DNA of 11,923 nucleotides from Aliivibrio_A kagoshimensis (GCF_050337105.1 NZ_JAKJSQ010000091.1:1-11923); one strand, 5' to 3'. Numbered from the stretch's first letter, positions 1 through 8,125 are shown. The notes: generated by a model from the letters alone, not told the origin. Translations and numbers: made by a program.

Positions 1-140
1 AATTTATACTCTTATCGTACATTTTTGTCCATTTTTCAAAAATAACTAATAAAACATACGTTTTTATTGGTCTGGTTGCTTATATTAGACAGAGTTAGCT
101 ATCTTCTTTAAAGTAACTACTCTTAGAAGTATTAATCGTT

Positions 141-587
141 GTGGGCCTCGTTATGGTTAGTGCAGAAAGATTTATCAGTACGGCATGGGAGCTAGAGCTC
201 ACCATCTGCTCACTAATATCTGAGCGCATGGCTGTGGGTTATCTGGATATGTGTAGAGACCAAGCCAAGCGTAGAGACATAGATGTATTTAACCTGAACT
301 TTAATGACTATGAATCCCCCCAAACTGCTTTCGCAGCAGAAGAGAATAGAGAGCTAGTTGCTACTTTGGAACAATGTAGACGCAAAACACTTGTCATCTT
401 TGAGGGGGCTGACGTGCTCGCCTCGTTGGAGTGTAATGAGACGTTTTGGTTGAGGTCTTTACTGGTTAACAGCGATGCTAAGGAGCTTGTTGTCCTCTTT
501 GTTTTAACAGCGGAGGAGAAGGTAAGATTGTTTCAGGATTGTAAGGGTGCGTTCTATCGAGATTGTGTAAGTTTGAACAATAAATGA
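141..587 (+). CDS. Unrecognised 148-residue protein with a Walker-B-like strand
   Basis: I do not recognise this protein. The frame opens with GTG at 141; an in-frame ATG at 153 would give 144 residues, and neither start has a strong ribosome binding site. The pattern suggests part of a P-loop NTPase fold: a strand around DVFNLNF (residues 48-54), a hydrophobic strand ending in acid at KTLVIFEGAD (82-91, Walker-B-like) and another at ELVVLFVLT (114-122, sensor-1-like). No GxxxxGK[ST] is present in the frame or its short upstream extension, so it is either an inactive ATPase-like protein or a piece of a longer gene. It lies 93 bases upstream of a broken OLD-nuclease gene on the same strand, so it may be cargo from the same lost defence locus. 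Being a real gene is likely from length and start-to-stop integrity; its function is unknown. Confidence 0.55.
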   Translation: MGLVMVSAERFISTAWELELTICSLISERMAVGYLDMCRDQAKRRDIDVFNLNFNDYESPQTAFAAEENRELVATLEQCRRKTLVIFEGADVLASLECNETFWLRSLLVNSDAKELVVLFVLTAEEKVRLFQDCKGAFYRDCVSLNNK

Positions 588-680
588 GCTAATTACTGAG
601 CGTTTCTGCCGCTTAGATCAACATCAGATGTTCAATGTGATATTAAGATAATTGTTTATTGCTCATCTGGTGAAAAATTC

Positions 681-824
681 TTGAAAATTAGCGTTGTAGA
701 CATTCAAAACCTTCGGAAGTTGAAGCGTTGTCGTGTAGAGTTTTCGAAGGAGCAGACGCTTTTCGTAGGGGCAAATAATAGCGGAAAGACCTCAGCGACA
801 GATGCGTTTTTAACCATCCTTTAA
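681..824 (+). pseudogene. OLD-family ATP-dependent nuclease, N-terminal 47 codons only
   Basis: The frame starts at TTG 681 behind a GGTGA ribosome binding site at 669-673. It encodes the typical start of an OLD/RecF-like ABC ATPase: a first strand (KISVVDIQNLRKLK), then FVGANNSGKTS, which is a perfect Walker A, then DAFLTIL and a TAA stop. Members of this family are normally about 500-700 residues, with an ATPase head, coiled-coil insertion and C-terminal Toprim nuclease; none of that follows. The sequence after 824 is unrelated and leads into the end of the tns operon on the other strand. The gene is therefore truncated, probably by a rearrangement or deletion next to the transposon. Family OLD enzymes include phage-defence nucleases such as GajA, so this is likely former defence cargo. 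The identification rests on a short but highly characteristic segment. Confidence 0.75.
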
Positions 825-865
825 GATAGGTATTTTCCTATTAAGGTAGTTAAATATGAGTGTTA

Positions 866-890
866 CTCACTGACATATTCAATCAGTGAG
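866..890. repeat. Inverted repeat just beyond the tns operon end
   Basis: Perfect 8-base arms CTCACTGA (866-873) and TCAGTGAG (883-890) with a 9-base loop. It lies 18 bases past the stop codon of the last gene of the minus-strand operon, where a transcription terminator would be expected. There is no clear U-tract on the minus-strand transcript after the stem, so an intrinsic terminator is only possible; it may instead stabilise the mRNA 3' end. Confidence 0.4.
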
Positions 891-907
891 CTCATGAGCA
901 ACTTTAG

Positions 908-1342
908 TTAAAACTGCGACTTTTTGTTATTAAACACTAAGTCATTCAGTTTTCCACTCGCTCTATCACGCTCTATTTCTTTAAAGAGTGACTCAGGAAG
1001 AACCTCTGAAACTAAGTCTTTTCCATCAAGTTGCAGCTTTTCTATAAGTCTTTTATATTTATGCATTGAGCCAATTCTAACTAATAGACCGAATTGGCTC
1101 TGAGTCATTTCTATTAGTTCGCCTGCTCCAATGAGAGCGTATGTCTGACCAGTAGTTGTAGTGACCGCTGTACATTCCTCATCGATGTTGTTTATGTTAG
1201 CTGTACAAATGTGCTCATTATGCTCAAATCTGCCTAGCTCATCGCTGATAACTATTCCCGACAGGGCCTTTCCAATCAACTCTGTTATTGATGCATCTTT
1301 ATAGACATCGATAATGAACCAGCTTTTAATTTTTGTAATCAT
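908..1342 (-). CDS. Unknown 144-aa protein, sixth gene of the tns operon
   Basis: I do not recognise the family. The open frame extends upstream, but the start at 1342 is preferred: it has an AAGGA ribosome binding site six bases upstream, and its ATG overlaps the tnsD stop as ATGA, a classic coupling junction. The 144-residue product has no signal peptide or membrane segment. It begins with a strand-rich part (KSWFIIDVYKD, residues 7-16), has a central beta-hairpin-like segment with TTTTGQTYALIGAGE (61-75), and ends in a charged, mostly helical region. It occupies the position of tnsE in Tn7 but is about a quarter of TnsE's length with no visible resemblance. From its position I infer a role in transposition control, target choice or target immunity, but a passenger gene that uses the operon's transcription is also possible. 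Confidence 0.8.
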   Translation of the reverse strand: MITKIKSWFIIDVYKDASITELIGKALSGIVISDELGRFEHNEHICTANINNIDEECTAVTTTTGQTYALIGAGELIEMTQSQFGLLVRIGSMHKYKRLIEKLQLDGKDLVSEVLPESLFKEIERDRASGKLNDLVFNNKKSQF

Positions 1343-2760
1343 GATTTTTCCTTTTTGTACCTGATTTTCCTTGGGATTTCTGGGGGAAGGTGGTCGTATA
1401 ACCACTGTTTTTCATGTTTGTATAACCACATATAGCTTGCATTTGCACCTTGCTTTATATGATTACGCGTAGCATTGCTGTGACGTTGTTGGTAATAAGC
1501 AAGTTGCTTTTTATGGCGTCTAAAAGTAGATAAATACCAAATTCGTTTTCTCAACAACTTCAACTTCGGATGTTTATTAAGCACCTTTTCAATCGCACCA
1601 ACAGAGACATTTAGATGTGTTGCAATTTTTTGTGTTTTTTCTCCAACCAACAGCCTTCGCCAGATGAAACGCTCTTCACTTTTAAATATTTTAGATGGCC
1701 TAGTATTTACCTGAATACCAACTCGTTGAGCCTTTATTTTTAAAGTATTTACAGTTGTTGAGTACTGAGATGCGACAGACCGAAGACTTTCACCGCTCTT
1801 TACACGGCTTAACGCAGCCTCCCATTTATCAGAACAGTCCGTAATTTGTTTTGCTTTTAGTATCACAGGGGGTTCTTTAAGTGTGCAGTGGGTGAACTTA
1901 AACCAATCTCCAAAGAGAGCGTAAATAAGAAAGTAATGTTTGACGGGATGATGCATCGCATTAGGCTGATAAAACATGCATTCTGGATATTGCCCTTTCT
2001 GTATCTGTGAAGCTAAAAACTGAAATGCAGTTGAATATGGCGTCAGCATATTTAATTTCTTGTTTAAAAAAATTTTAAACAACCTCTGCCTGATGTGCCC
2101 GCAGTGGGTTTTAAATCCCAGCTCTCGCAATTGCTGATGATATAGAGAATAAATATCTGTTAACGTCAAAGCAGTAGGGGTGTCTAGAAATTCATCAGAG
2201 ATTATCTGGCTTAATTGACACTCTTCTGCTCCTCCTAACTCAATACCACCTTCACCCATAGGCAATATTGTTCTTACTGTAGTACGTTTGCAATGATGTA
2301 AGTGACAGAGGTGTTTTGGGCATACAGTAACTCCAACCAGTTGGTGAATTTTATGCCAATACGATATGCCATACTGTATGCATTCTTCCCGCGCACACTC
2401 GGGACAATACTTTAAGTACTGCCCAGAAGTTAGTCTACTCGCTACTATGCCAATATGAGACTGTAAATTACTCGTATGACCAGACTTTAACCCTTGATAT
2501 ATGTATGAATACCTTTTTTCAGATATAAATGGTTGGTAATAATGTAAACCAGTCATCCGGCTAACTAAGTAATGTAAATCGATGCCTGATATTTGCGACA
2601 GTTCTGGTAAAAATGACGGAAATTCATTACTTGGTCTAGATCCATTAACACCGATCATCGGTAGTGTGTATTCACGAAAACTCGAATGGGCTGCTAAATA
2701 GTGAAAACGGCAAAGCAGGCTAAAAACAGTTTCGTCGGGCAAAGGTTTAGGAAATAGCAT
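1339..2760 (-). CDS. tnsD: TnsD-like target-site selector (TniQ family)
   Basis: This protein is predicted to bind the attachment site and recruit TnsC. The 473 residues begin with the TniQ signature (PKPLPDETVFSLLCRF, residues 4-19) and carry a zinc-finger pattern: C119 and C122 in YCPECA, then C147 and H150 in VCPKH, separated by the conserved YWHKIHQL stretch. The C-terminal half has two predicted helix-turn-helix segments, around 326-347 (SLRSVASQYSTTVNTLKIKA) and 377-394 (QKIATHLNVSVGAIEKVL). It ends in the tryptophan-rich motif typical of TnsD tails (YMWLYKHEKQWLYDHLPP, 443-460). The length is close to the 508 residues of Tn7 TnsD, which recognises the end of glmS. It starts eight bases after tniQ and overlaps the next gene by four. 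The target gene cannot be read from the protein alone. Confidence 0.88.
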   Translation of the reverse strand: MLFPKPLPDETVFSLLCRFHYLAAHSSFREYTLPMIGVNGSRPSNEFPSFLPELSQISGIDLHYLVSRMTGLHYYQPFISEKRYSYIYQGLKSGHTSNLQSHIGIVASRLTSGQYLKYCPECAREECIQYGISYWHKIHQLVGVTVCPKHLCHLHHCKRTTVRTILPMGEGGIELGGAEECQLSQIISDEFLDTPTALTLTDIYSLYHQQLRELGFKTHCGHIRQRLFKIFLNKKLNMLTPYSTAFQFLASQIQKGQYPECMFYQPNAMHHPVKHYFLIYALFGDWFKFTHCTLKEPPVILKAKQITDCSDKWEAALSRVKSGESLRSVASQYSTTVNTLKIKAQRVGIQVNTRPSKIFKSEERFIWRRLLVGEKTQKIATHLNVSVGAIEKVLNKHPKLKLLRKRIWYLSTFRRHKKQLAYYQQRHSNATRNHIKQGANASYMWLYKHEKQWLYDHLPPEIPRKIRYKKEKS

Positions 2761-2768
2761 AGATCACT

Positions 2769-3641
2769 CTACAGTCCAAGCTTAGGTCTTAACCAATAAG
2801 CTAATGCAATCCAATAGATAGGGTTTCTTTCACCCTTAGTCTGGTGAATGTTGGCAAACATAGATGCCAGGATATTTGTTTTCCCTCGCAGCGTTTGTCG
2901 AGAGTAATCTCGGAATAAGTAAGACAATAAAACAGGGCCAAGTGATGCTTCAAATGATGGGTTTAGTTGCTCACATTTCGCTTTTCGCACAGCCAAGAGC
3001 GGCGTATCTAGATTTAAAGTTTGAATTATTCTCTTCTTTAGTTCTGAAATTACTTGAGGGTTCTGTAGGGATAAGGCATTTATCATCAATACAAATGCTT
3101 GCCATATATCTAGGTCATTATGACTTCTATTAATAACACTCTGCCACTGGCAAACATCATGGGGCAACACCTCTGTATATAGGTTTTTAACCGACTCTTG
3201 CGCCTGCTCTAAAGTCAAATGATGCTTATAACATTCAAATACACTTGGTAGTTGATGCTGGCTGTGCCAGTAACTCGTTCCATAGTTTTTAAGGTCTTCA
3301 TCTCGGCACTTCTTACAGCTATGCCAGCTCGTATCAAAGCCAAACAATTGTTGCTCGTTCATGTGTACAAATTCCCCTAGATGGAATTGCCCACGTTCTA
3401 GAGATATTATCCAGATAGATGCACTAGTATTATTAACAATTGCTTTATTGGCATCATCAAGCAGCGAAACTAGTTTTTTACTCGTAAGTGAAAATACCTT
3501 ATTTGCATGTAGAAAGCGGTCTTCAATACCTATTTGCTTTTGAAAATAGAGGAAGTGTGCATAACCTGAGCGTTGATGTAGTCGGACTAGCCAGCTAAAT
3601 ATATGCTCGTTTGGTAAAGGCTGAACAAAAAGGCTAATCAT
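2769..3641 (-). CDS. tniQ: Short TniQ-family protein
   Basis: The 290-residue protein opens with QPLPNEHIFSWLVRLHQRSG (residues 7-26), the diagnostic TniQ N-terminal motif. It has the expected zinc-binding set C109, C112 (CKKC), C137 and H140 (ECYKH) around SYWHSQHQL. It lacks the long C-terminal DNA-binding part of the neighbouring TnsD-like protein. Family knowledge: TniQ proteins bridge the target-recognition module and the TnsC filament; in CRISPR-associated elements they bind Cascade or Cas12k, and in type I-B elements a short TniQ coexists with a full TnsD. Here no cas gene is visible, so its partner is unclear: it may assist the TnsD-like protein, serve a second target pathway, or be a relic of lost guide-RNA targeting. 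Its ATG overlaps the tnsC stop as ATGA. Confidence 0.9.
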   Translation of the reverse strand: MISLFVQPLPNEHIFSWLVRLHQRSGYAHFLYFQKQIGIEDRFLHANKVFSLTSKKLVSLLDDANKAIVNNTSASIWIISLERGQFHLGEFVHMNEQQLFGFDTSWHSCKKCRDEDLKNYGTSYWHSQHQLPSVFECYKHHLTLEQAQESVKNLYTEVLPHDVCQWQSVINRSHNDLDIWQAFVLMINALSLQNPQVISELKKRIIQTLNLDTPLLAVRKAKCEQLNPSFEASLGPVLLSYLFRDYSRQTLRGKTNILASMFANIHQTKGERNPIYWIALAYWLRPKLGL

Positions 3642-5038
3642 ATTGGCAAGTCTTCATTGCCATGCTCATCCACAGTGATGCAAGAAGGTAGTAAAGTAGA
3701 TTCTTTTTCTAAGCGTTTAACGGTTGCAGATTCATTTTTAGTTAACTTGTACTCTGGTAAATATTGTTCAATTTGCTCAAGTACAGATTTTGCTTCTTCA
3801 CCTTTTAGTTTGTGCTCAGCTGCAACTTTAAGTAAGTCTTTGATATGTTTTTTTACACTTTTTTCAAGTCGATTCCCTCCAACCATTAAGTCATCAAATG
3901 CTTCAACATTACCGTGTTTTAAAGCCAAGATGGCGGGTTTCATTATAGAAAATTTTGTATCAAATACATGTCTCAACACCTTATCTGTGAAGCTCGGTAA
4001 TCCATTACGGAGGCAGTACTTATTTGTTTGCTCAACCAGAAAAAAAAGACAATGAGGGATCCCTTGCGTTAATTGATAAACCAATTTTTCAAAAGCTGGG
4101 GTAAGCTCTACAAACTGAGGTAACAGTTGATATTCCCATGCATACTCAACAAGATTTTTCCAATCCGGATCTTTAGCTTGAAAATTTTTCCAGTCGTGTG
4201 GAATACCTAATCTCCGCGCATTAGTGAACTCTTTTTCAGATAAGCGATTTGCTTTACTTGTACCAATTTTAATCGTTGGAACTCGTGCGTCGTGTGATAG
4301 TCTGTCAAATAGGGTAAAAATATTTTTTCTTTCATTAGGAGCTGAAAAGCATATGTTGTGAATTTCATCGAGAATGATTACACCAATTAATAATGAAGAA
4401 CAAAGCGTAATAAGCTTTGCTACACATATTTTTCGGGTTAATCGCTGGTATTGTTTCGCATAATCAGTGCCAAGCACCTTATCTATTTCAGCAGCGATGA
4501 GTAGACATATACTTTTAGTATCAGCTTCGCCAGGAACGTTAATCTTAATATAAACAAATTGGTAAGTGTCTTGACCTAATGGGCTACTTTTAGGGTGAAA
4601 TAAGACAGGGGCTATTAGAGTTAACAGAGCGTCATAGAGTGTTGACTTCCCTAAACCGCTGTAACCAATAAAATTGATCGCTGGTGCTGTCGTTCTCGTG
4701 CGCATATATGCTGCGGTAGCTATTTGATTTTGCCAACGTATAGTATCTTCGTTTAATGGATTGCGTTCTTGATAGCCTTCTTTTAAAACATTTAGAAAGT
4801 CGCAGTAAACATCGTAGTATTGAGATGTAGGTAAAACTGATTTCATTATGTTTGCAGCTTTGTGTTCCAGTGTTTCCACATCTAAGCTACTTAGATTATC
4901 TGGTAGTTCAACCTCATCAACTACTGCATCCCAAAAGTCATTAACACTCAATCGGGGCGGAAGAGCTTCAATGAATGGATTCCCCTCAAAGTCTGTATTT
5001 GTAGAAGAAATATATTTAGCAATAGCGTAATCTCCCAT
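3638..5038 (-). CDS. tnsC: TnsC AAA+ ATPase, transposition regulator
   Basis: This is the ATP-dependent matchmaker between target selector and transposase. In the 466-residue protein, Walker A is GYSGLGKST (125-133), Walker B is VIILDEIHN (220-228) and a sensor-1-like GTSKANRL is at 259-266. The C-terminal part (roughly 390-466) is charged and ends in acidic residues, which is where Tn7 TnsC contacts TnsA and TnsB. It is shorter than Tn7 TnsC (555) but longer than the TnsC of type I-F CRISPR-associated elements (about 330). It starts two bases after the tnsB stop behind a good GAGAGG ribosome binding site, and overlaps tniQ by four bases. All nucleotide-binding motifs are intact. Confidence 0.95.
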   Translation of the reverse strand: MGDYAIAKYISSTNTDFEGNPFIEALPPRLSVNDFWDAVVDEVELPDNLSSLDVETLEHKAANIMKSVLPTSQYYDVYCDFLNVLKEGYQERNPLNEDTIRWQNQIATAAYMRTRTTAPAINFIGYSGLGKSTLYDALLTLIAPVLFHPKSSPLGQDTYQFVYIKINVPGEADTKSICLLIAAEIDKVLGTDYAKQYQRLTRKICVAKLITLCSSLLIGVIILDEIHNICFSAPNERKNIFTLFDRLSHDARVPTIKIGTSKANRLSEKEFTNARRLGIPHDWKNFQAKDPDWKNLVEYAWEYQLLPQFVELTPAFEKLVYQLTQGIPHCLFFLVEQTNKYCLRNGLPSFTDKVLRHVFDTKFSIMKPAILALKHGNVEAFDDLMVGGNRLEKSVKKHIKDLLKVAAEHKLKGEEAKSVLEQIEQYLPEYKLTKNESATVKRLEKESTLLPSCITVDEHGNEDLPI

Positions 5039-5040
5039 AG

Positions 5041-7296
5041 TTACTTACCTCTCTTTTTTTTATTTGCAGCTCGTTTAGCAGCAAATAGTGCTGATGTTGT
5101 GTTATTAGAAAACCCATCACTCGCCACTTCTTCACTTTCATCAGTACTGACAGCCGAAGGCTCAGTTTGATTATCAGTATCACCTCCTGTTGCACGATTA
5201 AATTGCCTTTGGGAAGCTACAATTTCAACTTCAATCGCATCCTCTCTATTAGCTGATATATCCTGACTATTCGCCTGATTGGCATTAATTTTCTGTTGTT
5301 GGTATTTTGCTGAGTCGACGATATTCTGAGCACTAATACGAGTTTCACTCTGCTTTTCATCGTGTATTTCTTTGAGCTGATTATTTTGAACTGTTTGTTC
5401 ATTTTTTTGATATGTAATGCTTTCATCTGACATTTCAGTCAATAAATTGTCCTCAGCACACAGTGTTGCTACTTTTAGTCCATCGGGCGTTTCAATAAAA
5501 ATCTTAGACATTGAATAACGCATGAAACGACAAGGCAGTCGTGGCAGAGCTTTCCTGCCTGTTTTAATATCTTGAATGCCATTTTCTTGAGTCCATTTAC
5601 AAGCATATTTCAGACCTTTAGATGAGTTTGCTTTACCTCTTCGATTAATGAATCTACCTGGCAAAAATAAGTAACTACGGTGGGCTGTTATTTCACCTAC
5701 CTCTAAAAGACTTAGGTATAGCTCATTTTCATCGACAGGTTTTAGATACCCAGGGCGATTTCTCAATCCCCACTCGAACTTGTTCATAGGAATTTGTTTC
5801 ACGCCATCCCTACGCATCTCTTTAGAAATAGGGAGTCCTTCTAATGGATAGTAGTTGTTATATCTGGTGATAAAATCGATAAGTATTTGATATAGCTCTC
5901 GGATATTAATAAGTGCATCTTTGCGTAAGTGTCTTTTGAGGTAGTCAGCAATATTTTTTTTACCTACGCCAGGAACCAAACCAAATAGAAAGTCTTCTAG
6001 AGATTTATGTCTCCGCTCAACTAACCCTTTTTGCTGAGAATTTCCTTCTGTATTATAAACTTGTTCTATTTGAGCATCTTTACTAAGAGCACGTTCAAGC
6101 TCAGCTTTAAATTCAGCATTATCAACAATAATTATTCGACACTTTCCATGTACTCCCCATGCCTCACTTAGCTTAACGCCGATTTCGTCGCAAAATTTTT
6201 CCTTATTTCTAAAAGCGACAAATATAACTTCACGTGCAGTATGTGCAGATGCTTTAGAAAATGTGAGGATTAATCCAACCCAAGCACGTGAGAACATATC
6301 AATGACAGAATAACAGGTAGGTCTGCCCATTCTTTTGGTTCTTGTAGTATCAAACTCATCTACTAATTCGATGGATAGAGGGGTCTCATCAATTTGGTAT
6401 ACATGACCAGGCCCTTCTGCATAGAACTCCTCTACATTGCCCTTCAAGCCCTTTTGGTCTTTATTAACTTTATCCGTTTTACCTTGGGCCTCCGTAAATG
6501 CTTCTCGATTATTATTAATATAGCCGGCTAAATACGCAGTAAATTGATGCTCTGAAAGGCGTTTATCTTCAGATATACGTTGATATCCCGTTATTTCGCC
6601 TGTCATAGCGTTGACGACGGGATCACTTGCAAAGCGGTCTTCATATTCGATAAATGCATTGCGGAAAGATTTTGGAGTTTTACATTTAACATGTTTATTT
6701 GCGATAGAGCGGATATTCTTTTCATCTTTGCTATTACGCATGCGCCCAACAGTTCCACTTCTTCTCTTTGGTCCTGTTTTCTTAGCATAATTTTTGTTAG
6801 ACACTCGACCTGTGCCAGGCTTTCTTAAAAATGCATTAATGTTGCATCCTGCTCGAAAATAGCGATACAACCAGTTATAAACCTGAGTTCTATTCGCAGT
6901 TAAATTAAGGGTGTTTGCAACATTTAAACACTGTTCTATCAAGTTGCTACCATAGCTTCGAGAAACTAAAAACTGCTCTAAATTTCTAATAATTGGCTGA
7001 ATAGTTGAGAATTTATTGTCACGCTTTTCAAATTGTTGAGGGCTTACGAAAATATCAGATTGAAGCATGTACTCTGGAAGCTCCAATATGCCTTTTTTTA
7101 TATCACCACTTTTCAGTGAACTCAGAAGCGATCGGTAGCTAAGTTGAATCGGTTTTCTATTCAACTGCATGTTCATCGCAAATACTCGATCTGTTTGTGC
7201 ATCAATAAAAATGACAACATAAGGGGCATCAATAAATAGTTGCTCATTCCCAATAGGTACAAGCAGGTCATTTAGTTGAATATAGTTTTCAGACAT
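5041..7296 (-). CDS. tnsB: TnsB DDE transposase
   Basis: TnsB binds the transposon ends and catalyses 3'-end cleavage and strand transfer. The 751-residue protein has N-terminal DNA-binding regions, a retroviral-integrase-type catalytic core and a C-terminal tail. The catalytic acids are D303 (YQIDET), D392 (IVDNAEF) and E427 (KGLVERRHK). The spacing of 89 and 35 residues matches Tn7 TnsB (D273, D361, E396). A basic region near 158-188 resembles the linker before the core. Residues about 615-740 are polar and rich in Q, N, S and E, likely disordered, and end in a basic cluster (KRAANKKKRGK); the tail is where TnsB usually contacts TnsC. Length is modestly above the 702 of Tn7 TnsB. Its start lies inside the end of tnsA (8-base overlap) with a weak ribosome binding site, implying translational coupling. 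Confidence 0.96.
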   Translation of the reverse strand: MSENYIQLNDLLVPIGNEQLFIDAPYVVIFIDAQTDRVFAMNMQLNRKPIQLSYRSLLSSLKSGDIKKGILELPEYMLQSDIFVSPQQFEKRDNKFSTIQPIIRNLEQFLVSRSYGSNLIEQCLNVANTLNLTANRTQVYNWLYRYFRAGCNINAFLRKPGTGRVSNKNYAKKTGPKRRSGTVGRMRNSKDEKNIRSIANKHVKCKTPKSFRNAFIEYEDRFASDPVVNAMTGEITGYQRISEDKRLSEHQFTAYLAGYINNNREAFTEAQGKTDKVNKDQKGLKGNVEEFYAEGPGHVYQIDETPLSIELVDEFDTTRTKRMGRPTCYSVIDMFSRAWVGLILTFSKASAHTAREVIFVAFRNKEKFCDEIGVKLSEAWGVHGKCRIIIVDNAEFKAELERALSKDAQIEQVYNTEGNSQQKGLVERRHKSLEDFLFGLVPGVGKKNIADYLKRHLRKDALINIRELYQILIDFITRYNNYYPLEGLPISKEMRRDGVKQIPMNKFEWGLRNRPGYLKPVDENELYLSLLEVGEITAHRSYLFLPGRFINRRGKANSSKGLKYACKWTQENGIQDIKTGRKALPRLPCRFMRYSMSKIFIETPDGLKVATLCAEDNLLTEMSDESITYQKNEQTVQNNQLKEIHDEKQSETRISAQNIVDSAKYQQQKINANQANSQDISANREDAIEVEIVASQRQFNRATGGDTDNQTEPSAVSTDESEEVASDGFSNNTTSALFAAKRAANKKKRGK

Positions 7297-8125
7297 CAGC
7301 AGGGTTAATTCGGAGGTTAAACTCAGAGGCTAAGCACTCAAACCGTAATAGCTTATCTAAATCAGCAAGGATTTTCTTGTGCCAAACACAGTGCTGAAAC
7401 ATAAATACTGAGTCAGGATAACTAATAGATAATGTTTGCGAGATAGTCTCTACAATATCTCGAAGCGTTATAGAGTGATTATGCTCAATAACTTGTTGTA
7501 AACATTTAAGCCAACGCGATAAGAGCATCGATAGTGGTAATTTGAGTTCATAAGCAGGAAACAACTGTTCAAGATTTTGAGTGAATACATTTTTTAAAGT
7601 ACGGCTTTTAATTAAGTGCCAGTTAACCCCTTGTGATTCCCAGAAAGCTTGCTCTATTCTAAGTTTGTTATCTACATTTTGTTGTTTCTTAGCACTGAGC
7701 TTTTCATGTGCTAATTCGTCTTTGATGGAGTAAACAACTTCTTGACCATTAAGTGCAATACAGTAAAAGTCACTCGTCATAACTACTCGAACATTACTGG
7801 TATATGGATAGGTTGGATAGCGAAGATTTAATTGGTTAGTAATTGCTACTGCACGCTCGATTGGTAATAACGGAAATTGTTCTTTGATAGAAACAAATTT
7901 TTTGCTAAATCGTAAGCGATAGAAGAAATGACGCTCATTGGTTGAAAGCAGATCTCTATCTTGACCTGGCGATGCAAAATCGGGAGTACGAGATTTACTT
8001 CCTAGCGATTTTATATCTTGAGTTTTGATGAATGAAACATAATGCGGGTTTCGTTCATTTTCAAGTTTCCACCTATCTATCCATCCGTCTCTAATTATTT
8101 CTGTGATTTGCTGTCTATTTTTCAT
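7289..8125 (-). CDS. tnsA: TnsA endonuclease (transposon 5'-end cleavage)
   Basis: TnsA is a restriction-enzyme-fold nuclease that cuts the 5' ends of the transposon, allowing cut-and-paste transposition. In the 278-residue protein the N-terminal catalytic domain shows E64 (STNERHFF), D119 (MTSDFYC) and K135 (YSIKDE), matching Tn7 E63, D114 and K132. The conserved IKEQFPLLP (80-88) and KLRIEQAFWESQGVNWHLI (154-172) stretches are diagnostic. The C-terminal part, from about 175, is the TnsC-contacting domain. Length is near the 273 of Tn7 TnsA. An intact TnsA argues against the replicative cointegrate route seen in TnsA-less relatives. It is the first gene of the operon, behind a strong promoter and a leader that can fold over its start codon. 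Confidence 0.95.
   Translation of the reverse strand: MKNRQQITEIIRDGWIDRWKLENERNPHYVSFIKTQDIKSLGSKSRTPDFASPGQDRDLLSTNERHFFYRLRFSKKFVSIKEQFPLLPIERAVAITNQLNLRYPTYPYTSNVRVVMTSDFYCIALNGQEVVYSIKDELAHEKLSAKKQQNVDNKLRIEQAFWESQGVNWHLIKSRTLKNVFTQNLEQLFPAYELKLPLSMLLSRWLKCLQQVIEHNHSITLRDIVETISQTLSISYPDSVFMFQHCVWHKKILADLDKLLRFECLASEFNLRINPADV

Noticed and set aside
826..841. Small ATAGG/CCTAT hairpin after the OLD stub
   Set aside because: A five-base stem in AT-rich sequence is expected by chance.
1..907. CRISPR array or cas genes linked to the Tn7-like element
   Set aside because: No regularly spaced direct repeats and no Cas-like frame were seen on either strand here or in the 8126-9120 gap.
1343..1405. 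N-terminal extension of the 144-aa protein
   Set aside because: The extension would overlap the tnsD end by over 60 bases and reads as proline- and basic-rich antisense of coding sequence; the coupled ATGA start with its own ribosome binding site is better.
3657..4055. 132-residue plus-strand reading frame
   Set aside because: It is antisense to tnsC, which has clear catalytic motifs; serine- and cysteine-rich composition is typical of a shadow frame.
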